A DNA stretch of 64,000 bases. Origin: Oscheius tipulae (lineage: Eukaryota; Nematoda; Chromadorea; Rhabditida; Rhabditidae). The position numbers were made by a program, and so were the translations under genes. Location: the NCBI GenBank assembly GCA_037178975.1, contig JASJZH010000005.1, positions 9,882,501-9,946,500 of the forward strand, in the 5' to 3' direction. Positions 31,701 to 42,500 of this stretch are shown here, piece after piece; within the stretch, counting starts at the first letter, position 1; each line of letters begins with the position of its first letter. The notes beneath the pieces are model-generated. The model was given only the letters and a program-made list of their open reading frames with translations. It ran no database searches and was not told where the DNA came from.

Positions 31701-31889
31701 GTCTCTACCCGTCCCCCTTTGAGCCATCCTGTTCTCAGAGAACATACGGGTCTGATTCAGGTACAAAATCTGTCAAAGTTAGTTATCAATGAATCTTTTT
31801 TTCCCGAAGTTGTTTCTTTTCTTGACACAGACAGACAAAACATCGACTTTGTTTACTTCTCGGAGGGGTGCCAGTAACGTTGGACTGCA

Positions 31890-32018
31890 ATGAAGATGAT
31901 GCTTATTCTTTTGCTGGCTGTGGCCCTAGCCTATTCTCAAGCTGTCACTCGTACTGGACCGACTAATCCGAAAGAAGTTCTTGCATTATGGGCAGCAGAA
32001 GATACGACTTCTGGTTGA
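31890..32018 (+). pseudogene. Secreted protein family X, copy 3, first exon only
   Basis: Signal peptide MKMMLILLLAVALAYS, then TNPKEVLALWAAEDTTSG and stop. KEVLALWAAED aligns with NEILALYGLSEH and AILAVYGINES of copies 1 and 2. The frame stops where retroelement sequence begins, so the rest of the gene seems to have been lost. Confidence 0.5.
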
Positions 32019-33555
32019 TCTACTAAACGACAATTGCCGTTGCCGTCTCCATGTTCCGTTTACCAAGCAAATCACTAGAGAGCTGACTGTCGTAGCACCA
32101 CGAAGCTACCTCAACATCAAAAGAAGACGAAGTATTGTTTGTTGAAGAATGAGCAGTTCATGCTGACCTCAACAGATCAACATCATACTGACGTCTACAT
32201 CAACAATGCTAACATTTCGCTTCAAGTTGATAACGGTGCTGAAGTGACTCTCTCTGAAGACACATGGAGGAAGATCAGATCGCCTACGCTGGAATACAAT
32301 TACGCCTGTCTGTCCAGTGCCAATGGAACGCCTATTGAATGTCTTGGAAAGGCCAAGATGTGCTTAGCCACAAGTTAGCCACAATTCGTCACGTGCTGTC
32401 CCTACGTGAGGGTTGTCTCTTCTTCCAGGACCGTGTTCTGATTCCTGCTTCGCTACAGAGACTTGTTCTTCAAAACCTGCATGAAGGACATTCTGGTTCG
32501 TCGCGCATGAAGATACTGGCCAAAGAACATGTCTATTAGATCAACATCAACCCTGATATCGAGGACTATGTTAGGCACGGTGAAGATTGTCAACTGATAG
32601 CCATTACGCCAGTGAAAATGACTCTATCACCTTGAACATCTCTGAATGCTGCTTGGGACAGAATTCACCTGGACTTTGCTGGAACTATCGATGAAAAAAT
32701 GTACCTCAACATAGTCGACGTGTACTCCAAGTGGATAGAAATCTTCACGCTGAACGAAGCCACGATGAGGACTCTGGATCTTCTCTTCACACACTTTGAT
32801 TACTCGAAGACGCTGATGAGTGACAACGGCTCACAGCTCACAACTGAGGAATTTGCTGTCTTCCGACAACAGGGAGGAATCAATCACATGCTTAGTCCAC
32901 CTTACCATCCTCAGTCAAATGGTCAAGCGGAGAGATTTGTTGCCTCATTCAAACAAGCTCTGAAGAAGTCGTCCGATGCCACAGAAGATGACGACGTGAG
33001 ACAGTCTGCTCCGGTTTTACCTTGCTCGCGTTTACCGAAGATTCGGAGGGTATTGACGTTCTACCCGAGCTAGACAACACGACAGCGATCAGCTATATTA
33101 GCGGTCGTGGAAGTACTCGGTCGCCTCGTCTAACTACAGAATCTGAGCTTTTGGCATCTTTCTGTTTCTCCCGTAACATTAGAATCCAGGCAACACACCG
33201 ACCGGACGTCGATAATGTGCTGGCAGACGAGCAGACCAGGGTCACCATACTTGAGACAGATCTGAATGGTCTTTAAACAACGCCACAGCGAGAAACCTTT
33301 TCACTCTAGCCTCCTCTCGACTGACTTTTGTTACTCGCTTGAATTCAAAGTGCCAAAAGTTCTTTTCTCGCTTCCCTGATCCATTTACTTCAGGCACAGA
33401 GTCTTTCGCTTACAGCTGGTCGCACCTCTTCGCCTACGCCTTTTTGCCAACGACTGGTGTAGTTCAAAATGCTCAAAGGTCTGTGTGTGCGTGTGTGAAG
33501 CAGTTACTTTGTGCGCACACTAATTGTTGGCAAGTCAAGGGGAATTGAGGAAGAG
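32019..33555 (+). mobile_element. Retroelement debris: LTR-type protease and integrase pieces joined to a DIRS/PAT-type RNase H piece
   Basis: Broken frames in order: retropepsin-like segment (LQVDNGAEVTLSEDTWRKI, near 32235), integrase zinc-binding segment (HEGHSGSSRMKILAKEHVY), integrase core (DVYSKWIEIF, MSDNGSQLTTEEF, PYHPQSNGQAERFV, 32699-32960), then from about 33060 a DIRS/PAT-style RNase H tail (DNTTAISYISGRGSTRSP, HRPDVDNVLADEQTR) and the downstream block FFSRFPDP...WSHLFAYAF. Reverse transcriptase and gag are not seen. Many stops and frame changes; no LTRs found. Two unrelated elements appear fused by deletion or nested insertion. Confidence 0.75.
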
Positions 33556-34060
33556 TTTTTGGGAGAACGTTGCTTCTGTAACGGTAGCTCGACTAGAGAG
33601 AATCATGCGAACAGGTTGAAGTGAGAGGGAAGGACGGGAAGGATCGGGGCAGGTGGACAAAAAGAAACCCGGGCAAACTTCGAAGAAATCAGCCTATAAG
33701 CGTTATTGAGCTCCTGTAGGGGCCATAGTATTACTTGGATAGGCGGCGAAATGGGCTAAAAACATAGAAAGTTGCCTCAAAACATTTTATTTATTGATGG
33801 CACGAGAGGTGCGAGAGATATTTCTGTCGGAGACATCCCTTTACGTCCAGAATACAGACAGAGACAAAGAGATCACAAGAGTTCTTTGTCTATACGTTGT
33901 ATTAAATAAATATGAGTCTTCAAGATACTGACAATAGAACATCACGGAACTTCAATTGTTTGAATAAAAAAATAGAAGCCTTCGAAAGCGACTGTGCTAA
34001 CTCCTTTGCTGCTTTTCCTCTCGCTTCTAGTCATTCCGAGACCTAAAACTGCTTTATCTC
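33556..34060. other. Spacer, no gene supported
   Basis: Nothing recognisable. An in-frame ATG at 33994 upstream of the next gene adds a hydrophobic stretch (MLTPLLLFLSLLVIP) that crosses a TTCTAG acceptor, so it is treated as 5' untranslated. Confidence 0.4.
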
Positions 34061-34080
34061 ATTCCTCCTTCCGACTCATC

Positions 34081-34445
34081 ATGGACGACGACTGGATCAT
34101 TCAGGAAATCCGTCGTCAGGATGCCGAAGACGCCTACAGAAATCAGATCGGGCTGCCGACACTGGACGCGCCGGAACCGGACTGGCTCGAAGTATACAGG
34201 ATTCTTAGTCAAGCTTCAGTTCAAAGGGAGATTCGACTCAAGAAGAAAGCAGGGAAGATGACGTTCGAGGTAGATTTTACCCCCAATTGTTCAAAAAATG
34301 ACTCTATTAGGACCAGAAACCGGTCAAGCCTCGAAAGAAGAAGGTGGCTATGAAGCGCGGACCTGGTGACCCGCCAATTCCGCAGAGATCTGGAGCTGTC
34401 TACGTGAACGGGAGACACAGACCGATCTGCCAGGACGAAGAGTAG
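34081..34445 (+). CDS. Hypothetical basic/acidic protein, 107 residues
   Basis: Two exons split by a 41-bp intron (34273-34313), joined in frame. Starts MDDDWIIQEIRRQDAEDAY; the middle is LDAPEPDWLEVYRILSQASV and the end is Lys/Arg/Pro-rich with VYVNGRHRPICQDEE. Small, charged and probably helical. No family recognised. A TTCTAG acceptor 50 nt upstream is a possible trans-splice site. Convergent with the NADAR gene. Confidence 0.6.
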
Positions 34446-34591
34446 GGACTTGCCATTGTTTTCTCATTGTTTTTTGTACTGTAGAAGAGAGAGTTAGCTA
34501 AAAAAACTGAAACTAACGTGTTTATAAGAAAAAAACATGTGTAAATTATGCAGATAACCGTTCCATAAGACCCATAAAATTGAACATGAAT

Positions 34592-36591
34592 TTAATAGCG
34601 TCTTTTTTTGCGAATGGAACTTCGATTTAAGCGTCTTCTACGTACAGGGCTTCGGGATGGACTTCTTCGACGACGCCTTGAGCTAGGCGAGAGGCTCTTT
34701 GTCCCTTTTCTGCCGAATCGCTGAGTCTGACCTTTTCAAAGGAGGCTAGGAAAGGGGGCCTACGCTGTCCTCATCGCTGTTGGAAACCTCCCTAAACCTG
34801 AAAGAACGAGGAAGCTTGTCCTCGGGCCATTTTATCGATTCCCTCTTTGGCTTTTCTTCCTTCTTCTCCGTAGTTGTGGTGATATTCTGGCTCGAGGAGT
34901 GACGAGAGCTCTAAAATGTTTGTGAGGGGGAAAAGCAGGTTTCTGACCTTATTAATGGGACATTTCGATGGAGGAGTTGTAGAACGATGACGGTTGCTCA
35001 TATGAGAGTCGAGAGACTTTTCCGTAACCGTAGCATCATTTTTCTTATTGGTCTCAGAGGCCTTTTCGTCTTTAACCTCCATTTCTCCAGCCTTCTTGCA
35101 ATAAGCCGCCTCTGGAGCAGAATCTCGTCTGGAACGAGGGCCGGTCTCAAAGGATAGGCGAGACGAGCTATCGAAAGTCTAGAGCAGATAATTTCAAAGA
35201 GACTGATCAGACTCCTACCTTTTTAGCGTATGATCCCTTGACAGGACTGGGAGAACGACGACGGCCGCTTCTGTGTGAGTCTACGGACTTTTCCGGAGTC
35301 TTAGTAGGTGTCCCTTCCTTCTTCTCGGCTTTCGCAGCCTTCTCTTTCACCCCAGGCTCTGTTTTCTTGTAATGAGACTCTTCTGGAGCAAAATCGCGTC
35401 TGGAATAAGAGCAAGTAGCAGAAGATTGTCCGGGCGAGTCGCGAGAATCCTGGAGCGGATATTTTTTTCAATAAAACAAAGCAGTGCCCTACTTTTTCAG
35501 CGTGTGATCCCCTGAGAGGACTCTGAGAGCGACGACAACTGCTCCTCGAAAATCCCATCTTGGTAATGCTCGAGCTGACACTCTTTGGAGGCGAGGCATC
35601 TTTTCGTCTCTCAGGCGACGACTCCTTTCTGTATTTCTTTGACATCTCCGAGCGGAACAAAATACGCGGGTATTTGCTGTCGAAAGGAGGCGTGGGGCTT
35701 TGACTATGGCGACGTCGTCTGCTCGGTGTTGGCCTGTCAACGCTGGAGGTGTTCCAAGCGCCTAGAAAAAGCAGTTCAGAATAAAATCAGGTTAAACATA
35801 CCAGACATAGATGTGTATGCAGGACGAGCAGATCTTGCCAGTCTCGGTTCGGGACTGTAGCGGCAGTGGATGTTAAAGTATTTGATGGCATCCTCGGGAG
35901 TATCTAATTTCTCGGCCTTTCGACGGTCATTTCTAAAACTGAGACACTTAGATGCCATAAAATACCCAGAGTACCTGAATTTTCTCTTCGACCACAGCTT
36001 CTCCCGCACCTTTGTCATCAGCTTTCCGAGCTTATTCTCTCCCTTCCAGAGTTTCGGGTTCAGGACCTCCGGATCGTCGATGGCCAAGCCGATTCCCCAG
36101 ATCCGGTCCATCGGCGAGCACTCGACAAGCTCGGAGCCGTGTGTGGCAAATAGCAGCTCTCGTAGATCCTCATTTCGGCTGAACTTTGCTTTCAGGGCCG
36201 TTTTCATGACATCTTCCGAGATTTTGTTCCATCTAAGTCGACAATGAGAATCGAACAGAAACAATGGAAATGGACTTACTTGGTTCTATCGAAGCCGAGC
36301 AGCTGGGCGCCGAGGCGTTTGATCTCTTTGGGATCGTCGCTCTGGAGAACTTTCTTCGCAACAGCGTGGTCTCCACAGCTGACAGCCTTGTTGTACCTGG
36401 AAAACATCGAAAATCAGTCAAAAAGTTGGAGTAGCCTACATGTAGAACTGCTCCACGCAGATGCAGTCGATGGAGGTCTCGTCGAGAGCCTTGGCCTTGA
36501 AGTTGCACTTGAAGAAATTGGAGAAAGGACTTTTGTAGGTGAAGAAGAGTGTGAACTCCCCGTGCGGGGATGAAACACGTCTCGTTCCCAT
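34592..36591 (-). CDS. NADAR-domain protein with RS-rich repeated tail
   Basis: Nine exons, 556 residues. The N-terminal half is a complete NADAR (YbiA/DUF1768) fold, a family of N-glycosidases acting on ADP-ribose or riboflavin-type intermediates: [90 protein letters not shown]. The C-terminal half is low-complexity Ser/Arg/Lys/Glu with SR and RS-P motifs ([47 protein letters not shown]), like splicing-associated RS tails. Exons at 35219-35449 and 34948-35178 are both exactly 231 bp and alignable ([14 protein letters not shown] against [14 protein letters not shown]), a tandem exon duplication. TAATCCAG acceptor 16 nt before the ATG. Confidence 0.85.
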
Positions 36592-36980
36592 TGCAACTTA
36601 AACTACCTGGATTAGAGCTTGAAAACAAGGAATGAAGATAATATTTACGAAGTTTTCTGTTCAAAAAAATGGATATCGCAAAATCTCGCTGTTTGCGAAG
36701 GGGAACGGTTGAGACTTACGAGACAGGGTTTTCCACAGGATAAGATTTTGCTGCTTTTGATGCGAATGGGAAAAAAAACAGGGGGAAGCAGTGAAGAGAA
36801 CACAAAGTAGAGTAGAAATCTGGTGCTAAAGCAAAATTTGAATTCAAGTACGCAAATGCGTATCCAAAATTTTTCGTCAGACGTCATCACAAAGATTGTT
36901 TTCCTTCTCTCTTTCCAGCCCGTTTTTTCCTCGGTTTTCTCTCCGATTTTTCACCAAATCTAGTCACTTTCAGCAAAATA
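36592..36980. promoter_or_regulatory. Divergent promoter region, NADAR gene and LCMT1
   Basis: 389 bp separates the two oppositely oriented ATGs. Both sides have splice acceptors near the ATG; no TATA box is evident. Confidence 0.4.
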
Positions 36981-38159
36981 ATGGACCCAGAAGCCGCCTT
37001 CAGTGATAATAATTTGGCCGAAACTGTGGCGGAGCGTCGCAGAAGCCAGTCCTTCTCCGACGACTATTCCGTTCAGAGGACCAATGACGACGCCACGCAG
37101 TGCAAGATATCAGCCATTCAGGTGCTTTTCCTCGCTATTTTCATGAAATAGACTTTTTTCAGCTCCATTATTGGGAAGATCCGTTCATCAGGACATTCAC
37201 CTCTGGCATGGAGGCGAATTCAAGGAAAGATCCCGAAATTCATATTGGATATTGGGCTCGAGTAGCTGCTATCTATCGTTCTGTACTGGAATTCCTTGAC
37301 AAAAACAACGGGGACTGTCAAATTGTCTCTTTGGGTCGGTTTTTTTTTGTTACTCTACCATGCAGAAGTATTTTTCTTATCTAATTCTACGCCTTATTCC
37401 AGGCAGCGGTTTTGACACCCTCTTCTGGCGTCTGAAGAACGAGAAACACACCTTCCTCAAGCTCGTCGACGTGGATTTCAGTTCAGTCACCGCGCGAAAG
37501 ATCCGCCACATTCGAAAGCCCGGCTCGGAACTGATGCAATTCTTCAGTCAGGCTCGTGAGTGTTTCCTATTTTTTCGTAGTTTTACCCCACATTTTCAGC
37601 TAACGAGCAGCAGCACTGTGACCTCCATTGTGGAGATTACCATCTAACTGGAGCCGATATTCGTCAGTGGGACGAGCTGAAGGCCAAGCTCGATGCGACC
37701 GGCCTCGACTACAACAAGCCAACATTTTTCCTCGCCGAATGCGTCCTCGTCTACATGTCGGCCGACAAAAGCTCCGAGCTGCTGAAGAAGATTGCCGAGA
37801 CCTTCAGCCGGGCCACCTTCCTCAACTATGAGCAGTTCCGGACGAGTGACCAGTTCGGCAAGATCATGGAGAAGAATCTCGAGAAGAGGGGTCTACAGCT
37901 GCCTGGACTGTCGGCGGCCGACTCAGCTGAATCCCAGAAGGCCAGGTGAGATTTGGAAACTTTCTGGTTTACCTCCTTTTTGAGATTCCTCGAAGCTGGC
38001 TGGAAGACGGCCGAGGTGAAGGACATGAACGAGGTCTACGCCGGTCTGCCGGAGGCGGAGCGCAAGAGAATCGAGGCTATCGAGCGGCTGGACGAGATGG
38101 AACTCCTTCATCAGCTGCTCGAACACTACTGCATCGCCTACGCCACCTCGTCGCATTGA
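36981..38159 (+). CDS. LCMT1: Leucine carboxyl methyltransferase 1
   Basis: Methylates the C-terminal Leu of the PP2A catalytic subunit using S-adenosylmethionine, in the cytosol. Five exons (36981-37121, 37163-37334, 37403-37555, 37600-37945, 37985-38159), 328 residues, the normal family length. Seen in order: SFSDDYSVQRTNDDATQCK, YWEDPFIRTFT, RVAAIY, the SAM-binding QIVSLGSGFDTLFWRL, VDVDFSSVTARKIRHI, PTFFLAECVLVYM, FLNYEQF, and LEAGWKTAEVKDMNEVY. A TTTCAG acceptor lies 7 nt before the ATG. The last intron ends in GAG rather than CAG; the frame across it is right. Confidence 0.95.
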
Positions 38160-38683
38160 ATCTCCTTTCCCCCAGTTTGTACTTTCTGTAAATCTTGTTA
38201 GCCCAAACTCCATACCATACAAACGAGTACACCTATCCTTGTCAGAATATACCCCGGTTAATACAAGCAAAATACTTTCTTATCTTTTGTTTGTTCGATT
38301 TTCACGAGGTCATTGGCCTTTTTATATCTTGAACATTGAGTTTTCGCCGCTTTTTCGTCTAACCAGATTTCGAAATTTTCTCGCATATAAACGATGCAGG
38401 TTAAATTGTTTTACACGTACAGCGTAAAACAATATAACTGACAAGAAATGGAGTAAAATTTCAGAGGAAACCGAAAATGGAAGTATCTCAAGAATTTGAA
38501 AGTGTTCAAAATGCCACGCGTTTTTAGCCGCGACGATGCCAGCTTTATTGCATTTGTTCCATAACAAGCTCCTCTATTTAATTTAGCAAATCTATTTTCG
38601 ACTTTTCTGTATATTTTGAGGGAAATTTTGTGATGTCAGAGATGATAACATGTATTCCAGAGACCGCACATCTATTGCCGAGG

Positions 38684-39429
38684 ATGTCCATGTCCAACTG
38701 GAAGCTCGACTACAATTCGCGCAACTGCCGAACCAACGATCCGGCTTTCTATCCTCCCGGTTTCGTCGCCAATGCCGCTTCTCTTCAGCATCACGTAAGT
38801 TTTTACCCATTCTCTCTCTAAAATCCTGTTGTTTTGCTACAAAGGTCACATGAGGTAACAGCCAGTAAATAGCCCGCAGGGCGTAATCAAATAGATTAGC
38901 TAATCCTAAATCCGGGGATCTATACAAGTTTATTCCAGGTAGAATCCGAAAACCAGCAGGAGCAGCAGGAGCATCTGGCCCGGAAGCGGGCCTGGGACGT
39001 GGCCATGGCCCCGGCGAAGAGTCTCCCGATGAACATGTTCATGATGTATATGGCTGGCAAAAGTGTAAGGCTCTTCGTTTCTCTCTTCTATTTTCCTAAC
39101 TTCAGGTCTCAATTTTTCCTATCATGATGGTCGGCATGCTACTGTGGCGTCCCCTGAAGGCGCTTTTCTCCGTCAACGAGACCTTCCGCCCGCTCCAGGA
39201 CACCAACACCGGCTCTCTCATCCTCCACAAGCTCATCTTTATTCTCGGCAACTTTGGAGCCATCGGACTCGCTATTTACAAGGTTAATTCCCCTATTCTT
39301 TCTCGCAAAAACCACGTTTTTCAGGTTCACACAATGGGCCTGCTTCCCAACACGCCGTCGGATTGGCTCGAATTCATTCCGGAAGCCCAACGGGTACAAT
39401 ACTCTCTCTTCAGCGACGTCTACGTCTAA
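38684..39429 (+). CDS. EMC4: ER membrane protein complex subunit 4
   Basis: Core subunit of the EMC, which inserts tail-anchored and multipass proteins in the ER membrane. Four exons (38684-38794, 38939-39064, 39106-39282, 39325-39429), 172 residues. KLDYNSRNCRTNDPAFYPPG at the N-terminus, cytosolic helix KRAWDVAMAPAKSLPMNMFM, two TM segments (VSIFPIMMVGMLLWRPL and LHKLIFILGNFGAIGLAIY), and the conserved luminal end LLPNTPSDWLEFI. An ATTCCAG acceptor lies about 23 nt upstream of the ATG; the second in-frame ATG at 38690 is an equally possible start. Confidence 0.92.
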
Positions 39430-39502
39430 ACACATATTTCCATTCCTAATCGTCTTTTTGCCTGGTTCAATTAAATTATTTTTAGCTTCATTCCTTGAGT
39501 GA

Positions 39503-42500
39503 CTAGATGAACCGTTTCGGGAAGGTACGACGGCAGTTGAACCAATCCTCGGCGGTTGATCGTGGATAGCTTCGATTTCGTCTGGAAGAGAATGAGTTCC
39601 TAGTATAGTCTGTTCGCAAAAACGGTGCGTAATTCAAACGCAAAAATGCGCGTCATTTTGAACGAATTCAAAATTGCTCTAAATGTGCAATTCACTATCC
39701 TAATTTCTGCTTTTTGCCAACATTTTTGCTTCTGCGAAAGGCAAATTGTTGCTGAATTGATCCGTTGCAAGAAACGAAGTCAAAAGGAATGAGAAAATTG
39801 GTAAAAAAAAAAAAAACGAGGAAAGAGAAATCAGAAAAATTCTTTAACACTTGAAATCGTTCAAAACGACGCGCATTTTTGCCCGCAGCTGTTTGAATTA
39901 TGCACTATTATTTTGTAAACAGACTGGAAATTCACCTTTTCCCCGAAATCTGCCAATACTGGTCTCCGGCGAACAGATAAGTGCCTTTCCCACGAAGATA
40001 TAGGGCCGCATCAACCCGTTTCGGAATTTTCTTCCAATTCAGGAACTCTGTCAGTCTCTTTGGCCATTCGGAACCCATTCCATAGCGAGAATACTTCCAG
40101 TACCGGTCTTCTAAAAGCAGTTAGAGTTTTAGCTGCCAGATTTTTACGTGTTTACAGTTATTTTCAGTTGTTTTGACTTAAGCATCAAAATCAGTGCCCA
40201 AGAGAACATACTTGACAGCAAATTTGAGGAAAAAGTCTGCCAGAAAATTGCTGAAACGCAAAAATGGCCCTCTCTCACTTATTTTGGCCAGTTTTTACGT
40301 GTTTATTGCATATCTAAACTATGAAAGCGCTATGGTGTCTGTGGTTGACTCTGTGTGTTTGATTGTCTGTTTGTTTGTCCGAGGCCACGAAACAAAAGCA
40401 AAACAAAAAACTGTAAAAATTTTTGCTGTTGTTGCAACTAATTGAGTCACTCAGAAATGGGACGACGAATTTTGCTACTACCAACGACAGACTGTAGAAG
40501 AAAGAAGGAAGAAACAGAGGGACAAAAATACGGGTATAGGGAGACAAAGAGACAGAGGTAGTGAGAAACGGGGAGGCAGACAGATAGTTCTGAGCTCAAA
40601 ACATGACAAATCCTTCAATTCCTGAGAGCCACATGTTTATCAACACCTCATCCCTTTGAAGACAGGTGCATTCTGGGCGGCTGTTTAAGTATTCCCAAAA
40701 GTTTTGTCATCAGGATGCTGATGCACTAGAGCCGTGTTCACAAGGAAAGCAACAAAACGAATGTCACTTTTTCTTTCTCTTACAAAGCTATATAAAGTTT
40801 TTTCTCTAAATATGCAAGCTCTAATAATCTTCGGGAGCTATATAAAGGCAAGGAAGCGAGGAAATTCTATATCACGATGTTGATCTTCCGAAGGATCGTG
40901 CTCTTCTTCACCTGTCCCATCGTCCCTGCCGCCGAGCCGTATTGTCCCGATGACCATATCCTGACCGATCCGACGAAACACCGACAATCCCTCAATCGAT
41001 CTTTGTGTTCGCTCGGAGGTGCTTTGAATTCTAGCCAGTTGACTGCTACTATGAACGAATGTGGTCTCAGCGATATCGAGGAGCCGAATACGAAGAAGTC
41101 GAAGCGCAGTAAGATGCCCGATGCCGAGCGCAAGGCAAAAAGGAACGCAGCTGACCGACTCAGAAGAGTTCGAATGAGCGACGAGAAGAAGGTAGCCGAA
41201 ATGGAGAGGAAACGACGAGAGAGAGAGCTTCAGAGAGCGAGGAGACAAAGACCAAGCGCCTTAAGCAGGTATGTCCTTAATTCAAAAATGATTTTGTTTC
41301 AGGCCCACTCCCATCGCAAGACTGTTCTCTCAAACGAGACAGTATTCGAAAGACGGGCTCGCCTAGACTGTCAAGCCATCAAGCAGGCTACGAAACTGAG
41401 TCATGATCGAGCTGTCAGGCTGCTTAAGAAGTCCTTTGATCAAGCCGTTTCCCGAGATGATGAAGACGCCGAGACCCGAGCTCAACGCCGTCTGCGGGAT
41501 CATTTGGCCCACGCTGCCGCCCGTGCTCAACAGCCACCACAACAGCAGGCTCAAACGAACCAGGACAGACGAGTGGACCGCCAGAACCGAAACGCCAACA
41601 ACTACGCTGCTCTGTCTGACCCCAATGCTCCTCATCCTCTGCCTCCGCCACCGCTTCCCTATTTCATTGGACCTCTGGACATCTGCTGTTCTCACTGTGG
41701 CGCAGTCTTCTTCCCGACCGAATTCCTGCGCAAAGCTGATGGCACATTCAGCGTCTGCTGTCATAATGGATCGATCACACTGGCCAAGTTTGAGAACTAC
41801 CCGCCATATCTCTGGCAACTCTTCGAAAATCAGCACATCGCCACCCGGAACTTCTACGAGAACATCCGACAACTGAATTCGTCTCTCGCTGTGGCCTCGA
41901 TGAACGTCACTCTTCAACCTCTTGGCGGACGAGGTCCATTCGTGTTCAAGGCTCATGGCGAAATCTGTTACCAAACTTCTCCTGCTATTGCTGCTGACGG
42001 TTCTGCTCCCACCTACGGCCAACTGTTCTTTGTCGACGAGTCTGTAGCTGCCCAAGCCCGAATTGATCATTCCGCCAACCAGTCTATCAACGCAGCTCTT
42101 CTTCGGGAACTTTCTGTCTTTATGAGGAGGGAACACGAGTACGCCCGTGGGTTTAAGATGCTGCAAGAGGCTTACATCGAGGAGGAACAAGCCGCCCGAG
42201 CTGACCACAGGCCCATGCACCAAGTCCGACTAACGTACGAGACCCAAGTGTCGGATTCAAGACGCTACAATCGTCCCCGTGTTGCTGAGGTAGCCGTCGT
42301 GTATGTCGGGCCGAATGGAGAGCTGCCGTCGCCCAGAGACTACACCATCCGAGCCAGAGGAGGAGGACTCCAGCGAATTCCGATTATCAACAAGGCTCTG
42401 GACCCTTGCGTCTATCCCCTGCTCTTCATTGGCGGCGACTACGGTTGGCACCCGGAAAGGAAGAGAGAAGTCGTTCAAGGCCGACAACGTGTCCAGAAGC

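Noticed and set aside
41363..42223. 286-codon minus-strand frame
   Set aside because: It is the antisense shadow of the Helitron Rep-helicase.
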